This document shows positions 61,919 through 64,000 of a stretch of DNA of 64,000 bases, one piece after another (the first letter of the stretch is position 1; the number at the start of each line of letters is the position of its first letter). The stretch covers positions 76,238,907-76,302,906 of the forward strand of contig CM060733.1 of NCBI GenBank assembly GCA_030704615.1, written 5' to 3'. Origin of the DNA: Takakia lepidozioides. Lineage: Eukaryota > Streptophyta > Takakiopsida > Takakiales > Takakiaceae. A model generated the notes under the pieces. The model did not search any database. It was not told the origin of the DNA and saw only the letters and a list, made by a program, of their open reading frames with translations. Both the position numbers and the translations under genes were made by a program.

Positions 61919-62640
61919 TTAATTTGTCTGCTCTTTTTCAAGGATTCTAGCTAGGCTGCGAACCCCCAGATCATCTCTAAACCTAGAATGCTTGATTTTT
62001 CCAAGAGGCTTGGTTAGAATATCAGCTAGTTGGTCTCCTGTTGGAATGTGTACAAGATCTATTTTCATATTTTCAACTTTCTCACGTATATAATGATAAT
62101 GTACTTCTATATGTTTGGTTCGGGCATGAAAGACAAGGTTTTGTGTAATTTTCATGCTGCTCTGATTGTCATACAGGATGACAGTAGGTTCGTCGCTTAC
62201 AACTCCAAGTTCTCCTGCAAGATTTCTCAGCCATGTTGTCTCTTTGGCACCTTCAGTTAGTGCTCGATACTCAGCTTCAGTGCTTGACAAAGCAACTGTA
62301 GGTTGCTTTTTAGAGCACCAACTAACAGCAGAGTCTCTGAGACAAAACACGTACCCAGTTGTCGAGTGTCGTTTGTCATGATTTCCCACCCAATCTGCAT
62401 CGGTATAGCCATGGAGATTGTTGTTGATACTTCGACGAAAGAGAAGACCATAATCAGCAGTCCCTTTTATGTATCTGAAAATTTGCTTAACTGCATCAAG
62501 ATGGGCTTCATGTGGACTGGACATAAACCTACTGCCACACTTGTAGCATATGAAATATCAGGTCTCGTATTTGTCAAGTAAATAAGACTTCCGACCATCT
62601 GTTTGTAAAGTGTTGAATCAGCACCCGGAGAGTTCATGTT
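61919..62640 (-). pseudogene. Ty1/copia RNase H fragment
   Basis: Minus-strand GYTDADWVGNHDKRHSTTGY, STEAEYRALTEGAKETTWLR, LYDNQSSMKITQNLVFHART and HIPTGDQLADILTKPLGKIK are classic copia RNase H motifs. It continues upstream as RT thumb (NSPGADSTLYKQMVGSLIYL) up to the junction at about 62640. Confidence 0.9.
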
Positions 62641-63212
62641 TGCGCATTGGCTGAGACAGTGTCAACTATGCCATCGGTGGCACCCGCTCGCCCAAGTGTG
62701 CCAGCGGTAAGCCTTGTCTGTAGACTCGTTTCCCCCCTTTGTGGGTCAAAATCCACATCTGCTCCTCTTGGCTCAGGAGCACGCGTTGTTGCTCAAGTGA
62801 CAGCAGCTGCCGAGTCCACATGCAATGGTCCTGCAAGTGCGGCTCCTCACATGAAACCCATACCAATCTGGTCCCTAGGCATAGGAGGTTGTGCAAGTGG
62901 GGTTTGAACCTCAGGCCTTGGAGCTGGCGCAACATGAGTAGTGGCCATGGTAGCAAGACGTTGCTCTAGTTGGGCAAGCCTATCCACCATGCCTTGGTCA
63001 TGACCTTGCCCTTGACCTTGTGCTCCTTGGTTTTGGTTACGACCTCCACCGCGACCTCTGCCTCCTCTACCTCTCTGGACTACATTGCCTCGTCCCCGAC
63101 CACCATTGTTCCCTTGGAACTGGCCTGGCCGTAGCTCAGGATGCAAGTCATAACAATGGGCCTCTTCATGCCCATACTTGCCACAATGCCCACATTGTAG
63201 TTGTGTAGGTTG
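62641..63212 (-). pseudogene. Gypsy gag fragment inside copia pol
   Basis: Minus-strand CGHCGKYGHEEAHC zinc knuckle, HPELRPGQFQGNNGGRGRGN, a GQGQGHDQG tract and LAQLEQRLATMATTHVAPAP, homologous to 48700-49290. No LTRs or obvious target duplication. Joined at both ends directly to copia sequence in the same orientation. Confidence 0.85.
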
Positions 63213-63430
63213 TCATGGGAACAGCTTGAGGTTTGCAATTGATAAGATTAAACCTCTCTAACATTCTCCTTATATATCCTCGTTGAGTCATCATAATGCC
63301 TGCAGATAAGTGAATGAACTTTGCTGCAAGGTAATGATTGATGAGCCTCAAGTCAGTCATTTCATAAGCATTCTTGAGCTGATTTCTAAGCCATGCAATC
63401 TTCTCATGATTGTCTCCGGTCAAGCAACCT
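63213..63430 (-). pseudogene. Ty1/copia RT fragment
   Basis: TGDNHEKIAWLRNQLKNAYE, MTDLRLINHYLAAKFIHLSA and RRMLERFNLINCKPQAVPM, the copia RT block after the YVDD motif. The catalytic motif itself is cut off at about 63430; continues at 62640 beyond the gag fragment. Confidence 0.85.
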
Positions 63431-64000
63431 GGCAGGTATTCAACTAGTTAAGCTAGCCACTTTGCGATTGTCTTGACGCCCACTCGGGATTTTCTATTTC
63501 CCCCCTCTTACAACTTCTTAGGGCCACCATCTGAAAGGTTATTTAAAGATAGATGCCCATGCATTATAAATGGATGTATGAACATTATCGAGAATAAATT
63601 TTTAGTAAATAGTTGTATGAACGTTTATCGAGGACAAAATTTTGTTTTAAATATACTAAATGGTGACAACTTACAAATTTTGTCAATACATAACAATAAA
63701 TAGTGCATGTGATTCATGACCGAAGTTGATACATTTATTGTAGTTGTTGATTTTTTTTAATTTCCCTTAAAACTCCTTAGAGCCGCCCTAAGGAATCCTA
63801 AAGTCAAATATAAGAAAAAAAAAATTAAATATTTTTATTTTCTCCTTCTTAGGACTCCTTAGGACTATCCTAAGGAGTCCTAATGGCAATTATAAATAAT
63901 AATTTATATGTTTTCATTTTTCCACTCTTAAGACTCCTTAGGGGTACCTTAAAGAGTCCTAAGGGCGACTATTTTTAATAATTTACATATTTCTATTCCT
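63431..64000. other. AT-rich DNA with repeated inverted repeats
   Basis: No gene. From 63766 three diverged units of about 60-75 bp contain an arm CTCCTTAGG and its complement CCTAAGGAG around a short loop; the clearest is TTAGGACTCCTTAGGA-CTA-TCCTAAGGAGTCCTAA (63850-63884). MITE-like or satellite-like. Confidence 0.6.

Noticed and set aside
1-64000. tRNA or rRNA genes
   Set aside because: No cloverleaf with standard boxes or rRNA core seen by eye; a tRNAscan-SE run would be decisive.

Overview
This is a nuclear window from a land plant with a large, transposon-rich genome. The evidence is four spliced minus-strand exons of a plant-type 20S proteasome alpha-2 subunit, plant-type Ty3/gypsy and Ty1/copia elements, GT-AG introns of 80-150 bp and a 500-N scaffold gap. 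I cannot name the species; a seed-free vascular plant (fern or lycophyte) is a weak guess. Single-base frame breaks occur in almost every long gene, even in a very young element, so some may be residual assembly errors.

Layout. 1-11132: copy A, minus strand, of a large Tat/Ogre-like Ty3/gypsy family: one LTR, an ORF1 upstream of gag, gag with three zinc knuckles, protease, RT, RNase H, integrase and a long coiled-coil ORF after integrase. It runs off the left edge. 11570-16644: first half of gene 1, containing a 19-copy, 116-bp satellite of perfect hairpins (12133-14320). 16645-36142: copy B of the same family, complete with LTRs, 5-bp target duplication, PBS and PPT, inserted in an exon of gene 1. 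B carries an internal inversion of about 3.2 kb. Inside B's gag lies element D (19030-26000), a complete 6971-bp chromovirus with 724-bp LTRs differing at one base and its own target duplication. 36143-37277: second half of gene 1. Then a 500-N gap and a SWIM zinc finger. 39030-40600 and 47700-50505: pieces of a different gypsy family whose pol ends in a PHD finger. 41026-42657: about 30 copies of a 24-bp perfect palindrome with a period near 55 bp. 43010-47647: gene 2, a paralogue of gene 1. 52440-53880: exon pieces resembling LUC7 (a U1 snRNP protein) and a GIY-YIG-like protein. 54335-57738: copy C, a 5'-truncated member of the A/B family. 58731-60735: proteasome exons. 61919-63430: a copia pol fragment split by a gypsy gag fragment.

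The most interesting content is the gene 1 / gene 2 family. Each seems to join a ParB/Srx-like domain (motif WDGNHRLLAW), a conserved helical middle region and a beta-class N4/N6 DNA-methyltransferase-like domain (motif IV analogue IILDIPDG, followed by the motif X/I region ending ICGIG). ParB plus methyltransferase is an architecture I know from phages and bacteria, not from plant genes. Both paralogues are physically linked to arrays of palindromic or hairpin DNA. One array lies between coding blocks of gene 1; the other lies just upstream of gene 2, whose introns carry single copies of the same palindrome. I infer a possible DNA-binding/DNA-modification system with palindromic sites. That is a hypothesis, and both copies look broken in this assembly.

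The window therefore records nested events: gene 1, then B into its exon, then D into B's gag. In each case the target duplication, and for D an uninterrupted paralogous site in copy A, allows the empty site to be inferred.
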